From the IMG/VR virus record IMGVR_UViG_3300050821_001630, positions 1-51,805 of that record: a stretch of 51,805 bases of DNA. One strand, 5' to 3'. Below the pieces are notes generated by a model. It was not told the DNA's origin. It ran no database searches and saw nothing but the letters and a program-made list of their open reading frames with translations. This stretch comes from a virus. How positions within the stretch are numbered: the stretch's first letter is position 1; every line of letters starts with the position of its first letter. Of this stretch, positions 13,955-21,303 are shown in pieces. The translations under genes and the position numbers were made by a program.

Positions 13955-14089
13955 GTAGGCGAAAACACTGTTCTTTGAATTTAGTTGATAGTGATTTACT
14001 GGAAGGCTGAGACCTCTTATGTTGCGGATAAAGCAAACAAAGTCGCGCTTTCAGCAAAGCAATCAGGAGTCGACTCCAACAGAATCTAC
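13955..14089 (+). ncRNA. RNA array C, element 1
   Basis: GTAG 13955-13958 pairs with CTAC 14086-14089, and after an internal loop CTGTT 13968-13972 pairs with AACAG 14078-14082. Inside are GCTTT-CAGC-AAAGC (about 14047-14060) and GGAG-TCGA-CTCC (about 14066-14077). The first paired base is the second base of the predicted transcript. Between this and element 2 a further hairpin lies at about 14090-14116 (CTC-TAGC with GCTA-GAG). Confidence 0.42.
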
Positions 14090-14131
14090 TCTAGCGTTTC
14101 TATAGTTGCTACGAGTGTGTAATCTGTATTC

Positions 14132-14212
14132 ATGACTGATTGTATAGTTACTGATGGATTAACTATAACATCCATCTGATTCCCTGATTGGGTTTAAGAA
14201 CCTATCAGTCAT
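14132..14212 (+). ncRNA. RNA array C, element 2
   Basis: ATGACTGAT 14132-14140 is perfectly complementary to ATCAGTCAT 14204-14212. Inside, TATAGTTA/TAACTATA competes with GATGGAT/ATCCATC, followed by small hairpins CCC-TGATT-GGG and GGTT-TAAG-AACC that overlap each other. Length 81 bases. It is not a tRNA: the arms do not fit 7/5 geometry. Confidence 0.5.
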
Positions 14213-14213
14213 C

Positions 14214-14278
14214 TCTCCCGTGCGTGGAAAGTGATACTATTACAGTGTCCTTAGTCTCACGGCTAAGACGAGGGGAGA
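14214..14278 (+). ncRNA. RNA array C, element 3
   Basis: TCTCCC 14214-14219 pairs with GGGAGA 14273-14278, enclosing CTTAG-TCTCACGG-CTAAG. It starts one base after element 2, so the two closing helices could stack. This is the shortest (65 bases) and its closing helix is only 6 bp. Confidence 0.42.
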
Positions 14279-14286
14279 AAGATTTT

Positions 14287-14383
14287 GGTTGTGTAAATGT
14301 TGCATGAGTGGTTTAAATGGCCTAGCAATAGGTATGTGGCTAAGGCTGCATCATTGGTTCAAATCCAATACAAATACACAATC
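14287..14383 (+). ncRNA. RNA array C, element 4 (tRNA-like T-arm)
   Basis: GGTTGTGTA 14287-14295 pairs with TACACAATC 14375-14383 (nine pairs, one G-U). Near the 3' side ATTGG-TTCAAAT-CCAAT (14353-14369) is an exact tRNA T-arm, and GAGTGGTTTAAATGGC resembles a D-loop. However five unpaired bases separate the T-arm from the closing helix, no anticodon arm fits, and there is no CCA, so I call it a tRNA-like element rather than a tRNA. Confidence 0.5.
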
Positions 14384-14386
14384 AGT

Positions 14387-14535
14387 TGATACCGTAGTGT
14401 AGTGTTGAGCAATGTGGCAAACACGCTTTTGATTGATAGGTATGGCTTTAGAATCCCGCCTGGAGCGTAGGAATAAAGTGATAACACATCGCATCACAAA
14501 AGAAAGAGTGGTAAAATCCCACCCATACGGTATCA
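14387..14535 (+). ncRNA. RNA array C, element 5
   Basis: TGATACCGTA 14387-14396 pairs perfectly with TACGGTATCA 14526-14535 (10 bp). Next to the 3' strand lies GTGG-TAAAATC-CCAC (14508-14522), a seven-base-loop hairpin in the same position as the T-arm-like hairpin of element 4. At 149 bases it is the largest of the array. It starts three bases after element 4. Confidence 0.52.
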
Positions 14536-14541
14536 TTTAAT

Positions 14542-14621
14542 TTAGTCCAGTCGAATATGCAATGATGATTAGCTCTAGATTAAGCAACTGTGGCACAATC
14601 AAAATTGTGTGGCTGGACTAA
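14542..14621 (+). ncRNA. RNA array C, element 6
   Basis: TTAGTCCAG 14542-14550 pairs perfectly with CTGGACTAA 14613-14621. CACAAT-CAAA-ATTGTG (14594-14609) is the 3' hairpin, again in the T-arm position. A central loop CTCTAGA could mimic an amber-suppressor anticodon, but its stem is poor and there is no D-arm. It ends 21 bases before the start codon of the 210-residue gene, so it may also shape translation. Confidence 0.5.
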
Positions 14622-14642
14622 TAACGATTTACAATTAATATA

Positions 14643-15275
14643 ATGCCAACTCCCGAACAACTAAACAATCTCCGTGAAGTATTCTCTGACCCAATAGTCC
14701 AGAATAAACTAGTGGATTTAGTGACTTCTAAGAAGCCAAAAGGATGGTCTCGTCGCAGCAATGCACCTTACTATAAACAGTATTATGCAGAAGCTATAAA
14801 AAAGGAAATAGATAAGATGCTAGTTGACAGAGTGGATATTATCTATGACTACAAAACATTCTGTGGAGAGAACGAAGAACTAATGGCGAAGAATACTCTC
14901 TATGCTCGCATCAACCAATCTATACACTTCCTCCTCGACTGCCTAGACCCTCAAGGAGTTTATAAAGCTTGGTATGAAGTAGTCCGTATCACCCAAGAAA
15001 AAGGCAGAGGTATAAGCATTCGATTTGCTGAGGATTTTCGACGCGAACAAAAAGAAATACAATCTCCTAAGCCTATAATGGCAACACAAGATGTTCCTTT
15101 ATGGAAGCGGAGAATGGATACTTGGTTAGAGTCAGATGATGTTACTCCATTTGTTATGGAGCCACTCTGTTTATCTGATGTTGAGGTTGCACAGATTAGA
15201 GAGGAATTGAATGGGCTTGATAGTGTGATGGCTCATGTGGAGAATACATTCATAAAGATAATGAGGATTGGGTGA
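14643..15275 (+). CDS. 210-aa protein, first gene after the RNA array
   Basis: No family recognised. Predicted helical throughout; a basic patch (SKKPKGWSRRSNAPYYKQYY) lies near the N-terminus, with acidic and basic helices after it. The start is ATG 14643, preceded by the AT-rich TTAATATA that marks many starts here rather than a Shine-Dalgarno site. If the sigma-54 transcript starts at 13954, the leader is about 690 bases and entirely structured RNA. It opens the replication and nucleotide operon. Confidence 0.78.
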   Translation: MPTPEQLNNLREVFSDPIVQNKLVDLVTSKKPKGWSRRSNAPYYKQYYAEAIKKEIDKMLVDRVDIIYDYKTFCGENEELMAKNTLYARINQSIHFLLDCLDPQGVYKAWYEVVRITQEKGRGISIRFAEDFRREQKEIQSPKPIMATQDVPLWKRRMDTWLESDDVTPFVMEPLCLSDVEVAQIREELNGLDSVMAHVENTFIKIMRIG

Positions 15276-15427
15276 ACTTAGAGATTTACTTTCCTAACAC
15301 ATGGTTATATCACGAGTGTTTAAACTATTTAAACCAAAAGTTTGATGAGTGGTGGCAAATACAGTTCTGGCTATACCAGCCAGATTATCCGAATAACTGT
15401 GCATTCATTGCAAGAATGAGACTATGA
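15272..15427 (+). CDS. 51-aa Trp-rich protein, GTG start
   Basis: Starts at GTG 15272, overlapping the previous stop (GTGA), and its stop shares ATGA with the next gene. The start LEIYFPNTWLYHE resembles the NTWYLT block of the WYLT proteins, so it may be a divergent member. Otherwise aromatic-rich (WWQIQFWLYQPDY). Function unknown. Confidence 0.5.
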   Translation: MNLEIYFPNTWLYHECLNYLNQKFDEWWQIQFWLYQPDYPNNCAFIARMRL

Positions 15428-15795
15428 ATTTACTATCATATTTTAAATGGTATCGTCGTGCTAGAGGGGGTTATTGGGCACAGGTTACTGGACTAATATT
15501 TGGTAAAAGATGGGTTAGGTGTCCTGAACGGGGACAGCCAACACCAGATAATATATGGGAATTTTATCCTTGGGCAAAGAAACAAATGGGAAATGGTTAT
15601 ATAGATGAATGGCATATTATAGAACCAATTCATGCTGTGCCAGTATCAACTATAACGATTAAAGCAATCAATGGGCTTAAATTAGCAATCAATACGGTTG
15701 AATGTGATTCAACAGATAAAGATGGAAATGAATTACCCTGGTATAAAAATGCTAAAGCTATAATAAAAGAGTTTGAAGGAGAAGCCAAGCTTTGA
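15424..15795 (+). CDS. 123-aa hypothetical protein
   Basis: Not recognised. Basic aromatic N-terminus (YFKWYRRARGGYWAQVTGL), acidic C-terminus (KEFEGEAKL). It shares four-base overlaps with both neighbours (ATGA before, TTGA after). Confidence 0.6.
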   Translation: MNLLSYFKWYRRARGGYWAQVTGLIFGKRWVRCPERGQPTPDNIWEFYPWAKKQMGNGYIDEWHIIEPIHAVPVSTITIKAINGLKLAINTVECDSTDKDGNELPWYKNAKAIIKEFEGEAKL

Positions 15796-16049
15796 CCATC
15801 GAGGAATTGTGTGAATGCTCATCCGAACAGCTGGAGCAAATGACTGATAGTCAACTACTAGAATACTTTAAACCATTTCTTACTGTTACTCGTCCTGAGT
15901 ATGCAGCAAGAGAACGAGCAATAAAGAAAACCGAAAGTCAGAAGCCATCTATGCCAGTCTTGTCTCCACAAAAGCAAGCTGCTTTAAGACAACTAAGTCA
16001 AGAGTGTGGAATGGAATTTGATTTTCTACTAAAGAGAAAAAAGAAATGA
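15792..16049 (+). CDS. 85-aa protein, TTG start
   Basis: Begins at TTG 15792, whose TTGA overlaps the previous stop. An acidic N-terminal helix (TIEELCECSSEQLEQMTD) is followed by a basic helical part ending LLKRKKK. Not recognised. It ends in an ATGA overlap with the next gene. Confidence 0.55.
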   Translation: MTIEELCECSSEQLEQMTDSQLLEYFKPFLTVTRPEYAARERAIKKTESQKPSMPVLSPQKQAALRQLSQECGMEFDFLLKRKKK

Positions 16050-16324
16050 CAATCACATTACAGATAGGTAACACAGATAATAAACTAACACAACAAGAAT
16101 ATCACCAGTTTTGTTGTGATATTGGAGAACTATTGGTTGATTATATAGATGAAGTTCATTTCTCAGCGCCTAGCACTGGGTGGGAAAAGTGGCAGAATGC
16201 TTGCTGGGTTGGAGAGATAAAAGAGTTTATGCTTTCAGGATTGAAGGAGAAACTTTCAATACTTCGCAAAAAATATAATCAAGATTCTGTTTCTATTACA
16301 GTCGGGCAAACAGAATTTATTTGA
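16046..16324 (+). CDS. 92-aa hypothetical protein
   Basis: Not recognised. Alternating beta/helix pattern with an acidic centre (DIGELLVDYIDEVHFSAP) and Trp-rich middle (GWEKWQNACWVGE). A sigma-54-like sequence at about 16189-16205 (TGGCAG...TTGCT) is fully explained by these Trp/Gln/Asn/Ala/Cys codons. One base separates it from the nuclease gene. Confidence 0.6.
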   Translation: MTITLQIGNTDNKLTQQEYHQFCCDIGELLVDYIDEVHFSAPSTGWEKWQNACWVGEIKEFMLSGLKEKLSILRKKYNQDSVSITVGQTEFI

Positions 16325-16325
16325 T

Positions 16326-17261
16326 ATGTCTAAACAACTAATCCGTCTTTCCTCCACAGCTTTAAGAACAATAGGTTGTGCTTTTGAGTTTGACTTAACA
16401 GTAATTAAGGGTTACAAACAACCACCATCATCTAAAGCAGTCTACGGTGTGGCACTTCACAAGTTCATAGATACAATGTATAAGACAGAATCAGATGTAT
16501 CATTGTCTCTAGCCAAAGCAAAGAATGCTTTCAATATCCTAAAAGAACCTGCTCCACCCAAGCAATCTTACTATGACGACTTCCGTCATCTAACTAACAC
16601 AGCCCTTACTCTCTGGACAGAATACATTGAGAAAGAATCCACGTTTGATATTCTAGTATTGGATGGTAAGGCCGCGACTGAGATTACATTCGATATTCCC
16701 TATTATGAAGATGACCACATCATAGTTCGACTCCAAGGAACAATAGATAAGATAGGTCAATTCAAAGGAGGATGTTTTGCTGTAGGTGATTGGAAAACCA
16801 CTGGACAATGGGACTTAACTAAGTTCTTCTCTAGTTTTAAAGTCTCAGCACAGTTACGTATCTATCACATGGTATGCCTTTTAATGTCACAACGTGAACC
16901 TGAATCCACACTTGGACGCATTGGCGCGACTAGAATGGGGACTTTTATAGAGGCAATTCAAATTAAACCAGACGCTAATGATAACGTCATAAAGCGCAGC
17001 GAAGTGTTTCAGTATAGTGCGAAGGAGATTGCAGACTTTCAACTTCAAATTGATGATGTGTGTCACAAGATAAGTAGGATGGTTTCGACTGGCTATATTC
17101 CCAAAGAAGGTATAGTAAATACTCATTGCACAAAACCTTGGGGCTTATGTAAGTTCGCGAATGTGTGTGCTAATAGTGAGACTATAGGCAATCTGATATT
17201 GAAGAAAGACTTTATAGTCAAGGAATTTACACCACTTAACTATGATGCTATGGAGGAATAA
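16326..17261 (+). CDS. Cas4/RecB-family nuclease with probable iron-sulphur cluster
   Basis: PD-(D/E)XK nuclease for DNA end processing in replication or recombination. Motif I-like GVALHKFID includes H45; motif II is GTIDK with D141; motif III is GDWKTTG with D155 and K157; the QxxxY helix is SAQLRIYH with Q176 and Y180. Cys18 near the N-terminus and three Cys at the C-terminus (268, 275, 281, in HCTKPWGLCKFANVC) match the four cluster ligands of Cas4 and AddB-type enzymes. At 311 residues it is somewhat longer than Cas4. There is no CRISPR array in the window, so a recombination role with the Sak4-like protein downstream is likelier than spacer acquisition. Confidence 0.87.
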   Translation: MSKQLIRLSSTALRTIGCAFEFDLTVIKGYKQPPSSKAVYGVALHKFIDTMYKTESDVSLSLAKAKNAFNILKEPAPPKQSYYDDFRHLTNTALTLWTEYIEKESTFDILVLDGKAATEITFDIPYYEDDHIIVRLQGTIDKIGQFKGGCFAVGDWKTTGQWDLTKFFSSFKVSAQLRIYHMVCLLMSQREPESTLGRIGATRMGTFIEAIQIKPDANDNVIKRSEVFQYSAKEIADFQLQIDDVCHKISRMVSTGYIPKEGIVNTHCTKPWGLCKFANVCANSETIGNLILKKDFIVKEFTPLNYDAMEE

Positions 17262-17264
17262 GAT

Positions 17265-17441
17265 ATGGAAAAATCTTTTTATGAATTACTTCCTAACAAT
17301 GAACATCGATGGTGTAAAACTCATAAGAGAAAAGCCACACATAAATTTCATGGCAAAGGTTGGGCTTGTATTTGTTGTGACCCAAATTTAGGTGGAATAA
17401 CCATGCCTTGTATAGTTGAACCTTTGAAACGAAAAATATGA
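17265..17441 (+). CDS. 58-aa Cys/His-rich protein
   Basis: Starts three bases after the nuclease stop, with GGAGGAATAAG upstream, and its stop shares ATGA with the next gene. Several Cys and His residues (WCKTHKRKATHKFHG; WACICCDPN; MPCIV) suggest a zinc site, but the spacing matches no named finger. Strongly basic. Function unknown. Confidence 0.55.
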   Translation: MEKSFYELLPNNEHRWCKTHKRKATHKFHGKGWACICCDPNLGGITMPCIVEPLKRKI

Positions 17442-17644
17442 TTCTAAATGACTTATCACCAATGCCATTTGGTAAACATAAAGATCTTCCAATGCAAGAT
17501 GTTCCTGCACACTACCTCCATTGGTTGTGGACTTCTAATAGTAAAACAAGTTCCAATGAAAAAACACAAGCAGTCTTAGATTACATTGAGACTTCTATGA
17601 CTGCACTTAAAGATGAGAATCCTGATTTGATTTGGACAAAGTGA
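17438..17644 (+). CDS. DUF3820 family protein
   Basis: The N-terminal half, MPFGKHKDLPMQDVPAHYL then WLW, is the hallmark of DUF3820 (MPFGKYKG...P..YL.WL), a short domain also found at the end of exodeoxyribonuclease X-type proteins. The biochemical role is not settled. With 68 residues it is the usual stand-alone length. Overlaps both neighbours by four bases. Confidence 0.8.
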   Translation: MILNDLSPMPFGKHKDLPMQDVPAHYLHWLWTSNSKTSSNEKTQAVLDYIETSMTALKDENPDLIWTK

Positions 17645-18261
17645 TTATGATTTACGGAAGATTCTTTGGTGGAACAAAACATGGAAAGATGATAGAGTTG
17701 AGAGACAATTCTGATGTTTGGTTCTTTATGACTATGTCAAAAAGAGGTTGTGTATCTTTAAAAGAAACATACCAAAGAGTTCGATATGAACAATTTGAAT
17801 TGGTTAATGCAACATTTAGGTTTAATTCAGTAATGCCTTCACAAGGCTCAGATACTTTTTATGAATTTAAAGTGAGAGAGTGTAATAGAGAAGCTCTTGA
17901 TAAACTAGAATGTCTGTATGAAGATTATATTTATGACCATGCTACATGTAGAACATGGCACCGAGAAATGTTAGGTGAGTGGCCAGAAAGTAGTAGAAGA
18001 ACTGCTACTGAAGTAAGATTACAACAAGAAGCACACTACAGGCGTTCAAGAAGAATGATTAATGAACGGAGTGTTGCATTTCCTTCTTGGTATGAACAAG
18101 AAAATTTTATTAGAGCAATAAATAATTTTGACCCACTCAACAAACCAAAACAAGAGATAAAAGATGCTACTCTAGCCATGAAAGACAGTGAAGATGTGCA
18201 TAAACAACTAGAACAGATTGCAGCTAAAGGAAGAAAACATTTAAGAGCATTAAAAAAATGA
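17641..18261 (+). CDS. 206-aa hypothetical protein
   Basis: I start it at GTG 17641 because GTGA overlaps the previous stop in the same way as many genes here; TTG 17632 is possible. The N-terminal half has beta strands (IYGRFFGGTKHGKMIEL), the second half is basic and helical (VRLQQEAHYRRSRRMINERS). No family is recognised. It ends ATGA with the kinase gene. Confidence 0.68.
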   Translation: MIMIYGRFFGGTKHGKMIELRDNSDVWFFMTMSKRGCVSLKETYQRVRYEQFELVNATFRFNSVMPSQGSDTFYEFKVRECNREALDKLECLYEDYIYDHATCRTWHREMLGEWPESSRRTATEVRLQQEAHYRRSRRMINERSVAFPSWYEQENFIRAINNFDPLNKPKQEIKDATLAMKDSEDVHKQLEQIAAKGRKHLRALKK

Positions 18262-18782
18262 ACCCCAAACACCGAATAATAGGCATAGCCGGCAAGAAAC
18301 AATCAGGCAAAGATACAGTCTGCAATATTCTAAAGACAATGATAGGATGGGAGAAATGTTTTAGAGTAGCGTTCGCAGATGAATTAAAAGATGAGATAGC
18401 AAAAGCTATAAGGATGGATAGAGAATATATCAATAAGCACAAAGAAAACTTCCGTCTTATACTTCAAGGATGGGGAACAGACTTCCGCCGCAAACTTTGT
18501 GGTGAAGATTACTGGATAAAAAAATGGCATGATAAGGTATGCTATATGCTATCTGAAATGCCTAACTGCACAATCATTACACCTGATGTGAGATTCCAAA
18601 ATGAGGCTGACATTATACATCAAATGGGTGGAATCGTTATAGGAATTAATACGGATGGATTCCCACCACTAATAGATACCCATGACTCTGAACAACTATT
18701 ATTTCCAGTTGACTTTGAAATCTCCAATACATTTGAACAACCAGAAAATCTTTTACCACAACTAAGAAAGATAATACAATGA
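18258..18782 (+). CDS. Deoxynucleoside monophosphate kinase
   Basis: Phosphorylates dNMPs to dNDPs to feed phage DNA synthesis, like T4 gp1. The P-loop GIAGKKQSGKDT is at residues 9-20 and the family's second signature DVRFQNEAD lies near residue 110. Its 174 residues are shorter than T4 gp1 (about 240), matching the compact form common in other phages. It is coupled (ATGA) to the unknown gene before and the Sak4-like gene after. Confidence 0.85.
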   Translation: MNPKHRIIGIAGKKQSGKDTVCNILKTMIGWEKCFRVAFADELKDEIAKAIRMDREYINKHKENFRLILQGWGTDFRRKLCGEDYWIKKWHDKVCYMLSEMPNCTIITPDVRFQNEADIIHQMGGIVIGINTDGFPPLIDTHDSEQLLFPVDFEISNTFEQPENLLPQLRKIIQ

Positions 18783-19660
18783 CACAACTAAAAGAAGAAG
18801 TAGAAATATACAAACCACCAGGCAGTATGACACTAGCCGAATCACCTGTTGACCCACAACTTAGACTAGGACTTCAAGGCTATCCAAAGACAGGTAAGAC
18901 ATGGGCTGCACTAACATTTCCTAATCCCATAGTTTTGAATCTTGATAGAGGCTTAGGAGCACATACAGGACGAGTTGATGTTATTGATGTTCCTTTTTAT
19001 AACCCTTCATTCGTTGATAAGATAAAGAAAAGGGATGGTATAATGGCGCCGCCTAATCGTCGAGATGCCATACTTCTATGGTTATCGTCTGAGGGAATGA
19101 AGCTGACTTCTAGTCAGACTTTAATTCTGGATGGTTCTACACAACTTCAAAACGCCTGTCTAGCACAGTATAATTTAAATCCAAAACTAACTAAGTCTGG
19201 CAAGATAGATGATTACGGAGAATGGTCTGATAAAATAACTTATTTTGGTGAAGTGTGTGAATTACTTAAACTTCTACGCTGTAATGTCATATACTTAATA
19301 CATGAAATAGCGGCGCGGAATGATGATGGTGACCTTAATGGTATGGTTAGACCTCTTCTTACAGGTCAGTTTGGTGACCAGATTATGGGACATTTTACTG
19401 ATTGGTTTAGGTGTCACGCATTTGGTAAGCCAGCAGATGATACTCAGGCTAAGAATTTTCTTGAGAAAGTATGTGGAGGGAATAAGTCTCTTTATGAAGA
19501 AGCAATAAAATCAACAAAGGAAGAACATAGGACAATATATATGTGGCAAACAACATCTGATAATGTAGCGAAGTGTGGGAGTAGCACACTGGTGAGTGCT
19601 CCAAAGTTTATTGTGGCAAGTGCGAAAAGCTTTAATAAGTATAGGAGGAAACTGATATGA
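18779..19660 (+). CDS. Sak4-like RecA-fold ATPase
   Basis: Probable single-strand annealing or recombination ATPase. Walker A GYPKTGKT is at residues 34-41, with LNLDRGLG soon after as in the Sak4 family; TLILDGSTQL is Walker B, and VIYLIHE is the following strand with the catalytic-side polar residues. At 293 residues it is in the usual range. It sits between dNMP kinase and a MazG-like gene and near the Cas4-like nuclease and the DUF669-like protein, a usual recombination set in phages. A generic AAA_24 ATPase is the alternative name. Confidence 0.8.
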   Translation: MTQLKEEVEIYKPPGSMTLAESPVDPQLRLGLQGYPKTGKTWAALTFPNPIVLNLDRGLGAHTGRVDVIDVPFYNPSFVDKIKKRDGIMAPPNRRDAILLWLSSEGMKLTSSQTLILDGSTQLQNACLAQYNLNPKLTKSGKIDDYGEWSDKITYFGEVCELLKLLRCNVIYLIHEIAARNDDGDLNGMVRPLLTGQFGDQIMGHFTDWFRCHAFGKPADDTQAKNFLEKVCGGNKSLYEEAIKSTKEEHRTIYMWQTTSDNVAKCGSSTLVSAPKFIVASAKSFNKYRRKLI

Positions 19661-19989
19661 TTGAAGAAAGGCAAAATTTATTGGTAGAATTGTTAGATGA
19701 GTTTGCAAATGAAATATGTATTCACATGACAAAACAAGGGTTTACTAAGTCAAGTAAGCTAGAAGATATTGCTTTAATGCATACAGAGCTTTCTGAGATG
19801 GTAGAAGGGATTCGTCATAACAATCCACCATCAGAACACATTCCAATGTTTACTGCTGAAGAAGAAGAGGGGGCAGACTTATTAATAAGACTTCTTCATT
19901 ATATGGTAAAACACAAGATTGCTTTGCCTATATTCACAAAACATGAATACAATTTAACTCGTCCTTACAAACATGGAAAGACGATTTAA
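19657..19989 (+). CDS. MazG-like nucleotide pyrophosphohydrolase
   Basis: Hydrolyses (d)NTPs to monophosphates and may alter host alarmone pools. The helix MHTELSEMVEGIRHN (about residues 41-55) and EEEEGADLLIRLLHYM (about 69-84) form the ExxE ... ExxD metal site of the all-alpha NTP-PPase superfamily. With 110 residues it is a single compact domain. Its start overlaps the Sak4-like stop (ATGA). Confidence 0.78.
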   Translation: MIEERQNLLVELLDEFANEICIHMTKQGFTKSSKLEDIALMHTELSEMVEGIRHNNPPSEHIPMFTAEEEEGADLLIRLLHYMVKHKIALPIFTKHEYNLTRPYKHGKTI

Positions 19990-20006
19990 AAGAAAGAAAA
20001 CATCAC

Positions 20007-20210
20007 ATGAATAAACTCCAAATACAAATAACACAAATTGATAATGGTTACGTCGTAGGTCATCCTGACATTAAGAAGATAGTATCGGCATCTGCTGTTG
20101 AACAACAAATGATGGCGCAGCAAGGAATGCCTTCTATTGCTCATCACGAACGAAGTCTTAGCTTGGCTTGTGATTACATTAAAGAGACGTTCTGCCAAGA
20201 TGGGGATTAA
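20007..20210 (+). CDS. 67-aa hypothetical protein
   Basis: Not recognised. Beta strands at the start (KLQIQITQIDNGYVVGHPD) and a C-terminal helix (SLSLACDYIKETFCQ). Preceded by AAAGAAAGAAAAC. Four bases separate it from the next gene. Confidence 0.6.
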   Translation: MNKLQIQITQIDNGYVVGHPDIKKIVSASAVEQQMMAQQGMPSIAHHERSLSLACDYIKETFCQDGD

Positions 20211-20214
20211 GATT

Positions 20215-20409
20215 ATGGATAACCAAACTAGTGATGACACAGCTAAGTCTATGTGCTGTTCGCGTGAACAAACATTTCGAGAAGTTTTAAGTGAACGAAT
20301 TGAAATGAAAGAAAAAGAATTGAGGGATTTGAAAGAATTAAGTAATGCTCTTCCGCTTCAATTAAATCATAACGCAGATAGAGCATTACGTCACATATTA
20401 AGAAAATAA
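20215..20409 (+). CDS. 64-aa hypothetical protein
   Basis: Starts at ATG 20215; a longer frame from 20137 would overlap the preceding gene and encode an unlikely extension. Contains a charged coiled-coil-like segment (LSERIEMKEKELRDLKELSN). Function unknown. Confidence 0.5.
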   Translation: MDNQTSDDTAKSMCCSREQTFREVLSERIEMKEKELRDLKELSNALPLQLNHNADRALRHILRK

Positions 20410-20478
20410 TTTCTAGATAATAAATATCTAGTATAGGCTGGTATCCTTACTACCAACAACAAAACAAAAAATAAAAAC

Positions 20479-21042
20479 ATGAGTGTAAAATGGAATAGCA
20501 AAATAATGTTCCCAACAGATAGCGCCTACAAAGCCCGTATTTGTGGAGCTGAGTTTGGACGTTCCAAGTCTAGCGGTAATCCAATGATTACTCTGACTTG
20601 GGAAGTAGTGGCACCACAAGAAGTTGAAGTAGCAGGTGAGCTAGTTAATATTGCAGGGGTGCAATGCACCCAATATTATTCTACCTCAACACTTGACTCA
20701 GATTCAGAGTCTGGTCTTGATGATGAAAAGACTAAGAACAATAGAAAGAAAACTCAAGAACTATACACAACACTTGGTATTGAAGACCCAATTGATTTCG
20801 AGAATCCTGATACTAAAGTTCTCTTAGGCAAGTGTGCCTATGTTGGAATGAAGTCTGACGTTAATGAACGTCGAAAGACTCCAACTATTGCACAGATTGA
20901 AACAGCTAAGAAAGCTGGTAAGCGTCCTGAAGGGGACTTAATGACTCATCCAATCACAGGCGCAAAGCTTGTGGATTACTGGCCCAAAATTACAGATGTG
21001 TTTGGGTTGTGTGCTGAGGATTCTGTAGCTGCAGCTTACTAA
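20479..21042 (+). CDS. DUF669-like protein, probable ssDNA-binding role
   Basis: The N-terminal 70 residues (Y-K-A-R-I-C-G-A-E-F-G with SSGNPMITLTWEVV) match the DUF669-type pattern of phage proteins that lie next to Sak4/RecA-like genes and are thought to bind ssDNA. A variable acidic loop (STLDSDSESGLDDEK) and a C-terminal end with Asp/Tyr (CAEDSVAAAY) follow. It is preceded by its own AT-rich leader and followed by a terminator, so expression may be strong. Confidence 0.65.
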   Translation: MSVKWNSKIMFPTDSAYKARICGAEFGRSKSSGNPMITLTWEVVAPQEVEVAGELVNIAGVQCTQYYSTSTLDSDSESGLDDEKTKNNRKKTQELYTTLGIEDPIDFENPDTKVLLGKCAYVGMKSDVNERRKTPTIAQIETAKKAGKRPEGDLMTHPITGAKLVDYWPKITDVFGLCAEDSVAAAY

Positions 21043-21068
21043 GAAGTAGTATAATCAATTACCCGTTA

Positions 21069-21099
21069 GCCGAGGGTTATAATATCGGCGTCTTTTTGT
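21069..21099 (+). terminator. Intrinsic terminator
   Basis: GCCGA 21069-21073 pairs with TCGGC 21085-21089, followed by GTCTTTTTGTTTT. Weak stem but a clear T-run; it divides the recombination genes from the polymerase genes. Confidence 0.55.
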
Positions 21100-21102
21100 T
21101 TT

Positions 21103-21303
21103 ATGGAAGAATTACAAGATTTACAGTGTTCAAGATGTCATGTTATGACAGAACAATACTGGAAGTATGAATCAAAAAGAGAAATATGTGTAGTGTGTAA
21201 TGATTGTTTGTTAGCTCTAGTTCAATACATGATTTCAAATGGAACTATCGCACCCCACAAAATAGTTGATTGGGCTTTAAGAACAAATGATACTTCGCCT
21301 TAA
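21103..21303 (+). CDS. 66-aa zinc-ribbon protein
   Basis: CSRC near residue 9 and CVVCNDC near residue 29 give a four- or five-Cys zinc site; the C-terminal half is helical. It overlaps the polymerase gene by 17 bases. Function unknown, perhaps a DNA-binding accessory to the polymerase. Confidence 0.6.
   Translation: MEELQDLQCSRCHVMTEQYWKYESKREICVVCNDCLLALVQYMISNGTIAPHKIVDWALRTNDTSP

Noticed and set aside
14287-14383. tRNA gene (perfect T-arm ATTGG-TTCAAAT-CCAAT)
   Set aside because: Five unpaired bases lie between the T-arm and the closing helix, the closing helix is 9 bp rather than 7, and no anticodon arm with 5-bp stem and 7-base loop fits.
14542-14621. Amber-suppressor tRNA (CTCTAGA loop)
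   Set aside because: The stem of that loop has a mismatch and a G-U pair, there is no D-arm, and the 3' hairpin has a four-base loop unlike a T-arm.
13955-14621. Retron ncRNA or integron attC array
   Set aside because: No reverse transcriptase or integrase is encoded nearby, and the closing repeats lack the attC core (GTTRRRY) and share no sequence with each other.
16189-16205. Sigma-54-like site TGGCAG...TTGCT inside a gene
   Set aside because: It is fully explained by the codons for Trp-Gln-Asn-Ala-Cys-Trp in a convincing reading frame; no gap or unit border follows.
16326-17261. CRISPR adaptation gene (Cas4)
   Set aside because: No other cas gene and no repeat-spacer array occur in the window; recombination genes surround it.
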